DNA of 64,000 bases from assembly GCF_902859645.1 (NCBI RefSeq), contig NZ_CADIJR010000005.1, forward strand, positions 1-64,000. Reading direction: 5' to 3'. Below, piece after piece: positions 62,261-64,000 of this stretch. This DNA comes from Achromobacter insuavis. Lineage in GTDB: Bacteria; Pseudomonadota; Gammaproteobacteria; Burkholderiales; Burkholderiaceae_B. The stretch's first letter is position 1, and every line of letters starts with the position of its first letter. A program made the position numbers and the translations under genes. Under the pieces are notes generated by a model. The model was not told where the DNA came from, ran no database searches, and worked only from the letters and a program-made list of their open reading frames with translations.

Positions 62261-62538
62261 GATTTTTTTTAAGCCCAACGCACCGCACCATTCCGCGTTG
62301 CATTTTTGCCGCAATTCGCCTGACCGTCGCCCGGAAAGCCGCATGCAGCAATGACCTTCGAAAACGGAGGGTTATTGCCGAAGGGGTAAACCCCTTGCGG
62401 ACTTACCCTAGCTGATTCCGGGTATTCCCGCCCTATTCCTTGCACCGGAAAGGTGCATGCGGCACCAATATGCTGCAATTTTTGCGCATTGCAACATTTT
62501 CATGCCCCACGGGCAGGCATGCCCGCAGGCCGGCCGCC

Positions 62539-63216
62539 TCAGATGCGGTAGGCGGTCGTCGTCATGACCTTGGACATCGCCCGCATGGCGGCCTTGACCG
62601 GACCGGGCAGCGGCACGCCGCCCGCGGCTTCGGCGCTGGCGCGGTGCTGGGCCTCGTCTTCCTTCATCTTCTGCACGATCTGGCGCGAGCGGGCATCCTG
62701 CTCGGGCAGGGTGCGCAGATGCCCTTCCAGGTGCGCCTCGACCTGTTTTTCGGTTTCGGCCATGAAGCCCAGGTTGCGCGGCGCGCCCGCATAACCGGCC
62801 AGCAGGCCCAGCGCGAACGAGCCCGCGTACCAGACCGGATTGAGCAGGCTGGGGCGGCTGCCCAGCTCGGTCAGGCGCTGGTTGCACCACACCAAGTGGT
62901 CGACTTCCTCGCCGGCGGCCTCGAGCAACAGGGCGCGCGGGCCGGGTTCGCGGCACACCGCGGCCTGCCCGCGGTACAGCGCCTGGGCGCAGACTTCGCC
63001 CACGTGGTTGACCCGCATCAGCCCGGCCGCGTGGCGCTTTTCCTGCGCCGACAAGGTGTCCGGCGCCTCTTCGGCCGTGGCCGGATTGGGCCGGCCGGCG
63101 CTGGCGCTGCCGGACAGCACGCGCAGCGCGCGGTCGGCTTCCGCCAACAGTGCATCCAGCGGATTCGAGCGGCGCAGGAAGGCGGCGGGACCGGATTGGG
63201 ACAAGGTGGGGGACAT
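62539..63216 (-). CDS. coq7: 2-polyprenyl-3-methyl-6-methoxy-1,4-benzoquinone monooxygenase
   Basis: A 225-residue di-iron hydroxylase for a late step of ubiquinone synthesis. Iron ligands are in [18 protein letters not shown] (Glu), [14 protein letters not shown] (ExxH), [11 protein letters not shown] (Glu) and KEDEAQH (ExxH), the ferritin-like pattern of Coq7. The ATG at 63216 has AGGAG seven bases upstream; a frame extension to 63300 lacks support. It is divergent from the OsmC gene with a 114-base gap. Confidence 0.95.
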   Translation of the reverse strand: MSPTLSQSGPAAFLRRSNPLDALLAEADRALRVLSGSASAGRPNPATAEEAPDTLSAQEKRHAAGLMRVNHVGEVCAQALYRGQAAVCREPGPRALLLEAAGEEVDHLVWCNQRLTELGSRPSLLNPVWYAGSFALGLLAGYAGAPRNLGFMAETEKQVEAHLEGHLRTLPEQDARSRQIVQKMKEDEAQHRASAEAAGGVPLPGPVKAAMRAMSKVMTTTAYRI

Positions 63217-63330
63217 GGACGGCTCCTGGATTGGCCGCACACCCCTGATGCGGGGCGGGGCTCTCAAGCGGAATTGTACGCAACGGGTATCATCAGCCAT
63301 TGACTGCGCTCAAGCACAAGGACCTGACAA

Positions 63331-63774
63331 ATGGAATGCACGATCGACTGGGGCGGCCCCAACGGCATGCTCTTCACCGCCAGCACCGGCAGCGGCCACG
63401 TGGCCGTGATGGACGGCGCGGTGGACGGCGGCGGCCACAACCTGGCGCCCCGCCCCATGGAAATGCTGCTGGCCGGCACCGGCGGCTGCACCGCCTATGA
63501 CGTCGTGCTGATCCTCAAGCGCGGCCGCCATGCCGTGACCGGCTGCAGCGTCAAGCTGCAGGCCGACCGCGCCGATGTCGACCCCAAGGTGTTCACGCGT
63601 ATCCACTTCGCCTTCACGGTCACCGGCCGCAACCTGCCGCGCGCCGCGGTCGAGCGCGCGGTGCAGCTGTCGCATGAGAAATACTGCTCGGCGTCCGCCA
63701 TGCTCGAAAAGACCGCCGAACTGACCTTCTCGGTGGATATCGTCGACACCCAGGAAGCCCCCGCGGCGGCCTGA
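63331..63774 (+). CDS. OsmC family protein (YhfA-like)
   Basis: A 147-residue protein of the OsmC/Ohr superfamily. The two redox cysteines expected for peroxide reduction are present: Cys53 in [12 protein letters not shown] and a second in HEKYCSAS near residue 118. [18 protein letters not shown] is typical of the YhfA subgroup, whose substrate is unknown. AAGGA lies upstream of the ATG. It is followed by thyA on the same strand 47 bases later. Confidence 0.9.
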   Translation: MECTIDWGGPNGMLFTASTGSGHVAVMDGAVDGGGHNLAPRPMEMLLAGTGGCTAYDVVLILKRGRHAVTGCSVKLQADRADVDPKVFTRIHFAFTVTGRNLPRAAVERAVQLSHEKYCSASAMLEKTAELTFSVDIVDTQEAPAAA

Positions 63775-63821
63775 CGCGGCCCGCCGCGCACGCCACCTCA
63801 GCCTTTTCAGATTCTGTACCC

Positions 63822-64000
63822 ATGAAACAATACCTGGACCTCGTTCAATCCATCCTGGACACCGGCGCGTGGCAGGAAAATCGGACGGGAATACGCACGC
63901 TGAGCATGCCGGGCGCCTCGCTGCGCTTCGACCTGCAGCAGGGCTTTCCGGCCGTGACCACCAAGAAGCTGGCCTTCAAGTCGGCCATCGGCGAGATGGT
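63822..64000 (+). CDS. thyA: Thymidylate synthase (5' part, cut by window edge)
   Basis: The first 59 codons of the gene run to the window end. The start [20 protein letters not shown] and the folate/phosphate region [19 protein letters not shown], then [18 protein letters not shown], are the unmistakable ThyA N-terminus, including the phosphate-binding Arg of NRTG. It makes dTMP from dUMP with methylene-tetrahydrofolate. The remainder, with the catalytic cysteine, lies outside. Confidence 0.97.
   Translation, partial: MKQYLDLVQSILDTGAWQENRTGIRTLSMPGASLRFDLQQGFPAVTTKKLAFKSAIGEM

Larger units (their letters stand above)
61692..62538. other. 847-bp gene-free region between polysaccharide operon and coq7
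   Basis: No protein-coding frame here is convincing. It holds a perfect palindrome cccatatatggg (61752-61763), a possible -10 TACAAT on minus (61906-61901) for the polysaccharide operon without a clear -35, the predicted RNA unit at 62049-62225, a dyad at 62381-62396, and nested gcacc/ggtgc hairpins at 62442-62466. It is patchily AT-rich compared with its surroundings. Confidence 0.6.

Overview
This 64 kb window is GC-rich chromosomal DNA from a betaproteobacterium of the Alcaligenaceae, most likely Achromobacter or a close Bordetella relative. The evidence is gene order and protein sequence: ftsY/rsmD/coaD/ferredoxin, ispE/tRNA-Gln/prs/L25/pth, lolB/TPR protein/mutM, and coq7/OsmC/thyA. The genus call rests on recalled synteny and was not computed. 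I see no insertion sequence, prophage, integrase, CRISPR array or rRNA. The window cuts ftsY at its left edge and thyA at its right edge.

Layout. 1-3.2 kb: ftsY (partial, minus) and rsmD diverge from overlapping start codons; then coaD, a two-cluster ferredoxin and a BenE-type transporter. 3.2-6.1 kb: a large AsmA-family protein with a stand-alone MOSC N-terminal-domain protein. 6.4-9.1 kb: a drug-efflux transporter with its MarR regulator and a DUF2938 membrane protein; TTATTGA-type palindromes lie before the transporter and before the DUF2938 gene. 9.4-13.5 kb: an ABC-F ATPase and a TonB-dependent siderophore receptor. 13.6-24.3 kb: housekeeping genes, nearly all minus strand (ychF, CPBP protein, pth, L25, prs, tRNA-Gln, ispE, a chemotaxis receptor, lolB, TPR protein), then mutM on plus.

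24.5-31.4 kb: an aromatic-catabolism block. A metallo-beta-lactamase-fold protein with an incomplete metal site, a class A flavin monooxygenase and a DUF2783 protein precede a LysR regulator divergent from hmgA and fahA, which open the homogentisate ring and finish its breakdown to fumarate and acetoacetate. 31.4-34.4 kb: an acyltransferase and an LTA-synthase-like membrane sulfatase. 34.6-40.2 kb: a hexuronate module (GntR repressor; uronate dehydrogenase, lactonase and a three-part TRAP transporter) with a strong promoter directly followed by an operator palindrome. 40.1-45.2 kb: PAP2 phosphatase, a two-component system, a D-2-hydroxyacid dehydrogenase-type flavoprotein and a catalytically degenerate biotin-carboxylase-like protein. 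45.5-50.3 kb: pgm, pgi and ggt.

50.3-61.7 kb: a nine-gene minus-strand surface-polysaccharide operon, read from 61.7 down: WecA/WbpL-type initiating transferase, nucleotide-sugar dehydrogenase and epimerase (UDP-GalNAcA synthesis), flippase, four GT4 glycosyltransferases and an AsnB-type amidotransferase. It resembles the Pseudomonas aeruginosa O6 wbp set, and I see no wzy, wzz or ligase gene in it. 61.7-62.5 kb is the longest gene-free stretch. It holds the most unusual signal here: a promoter-to-terminator unit predicting a ~175-nt minus-strand RNA with two CUCCUCC (anti-Shine-Dalgarno) motifs just before an intrinsic terminator. The window ends with coq7, an OsmC protein and the start of thyA.
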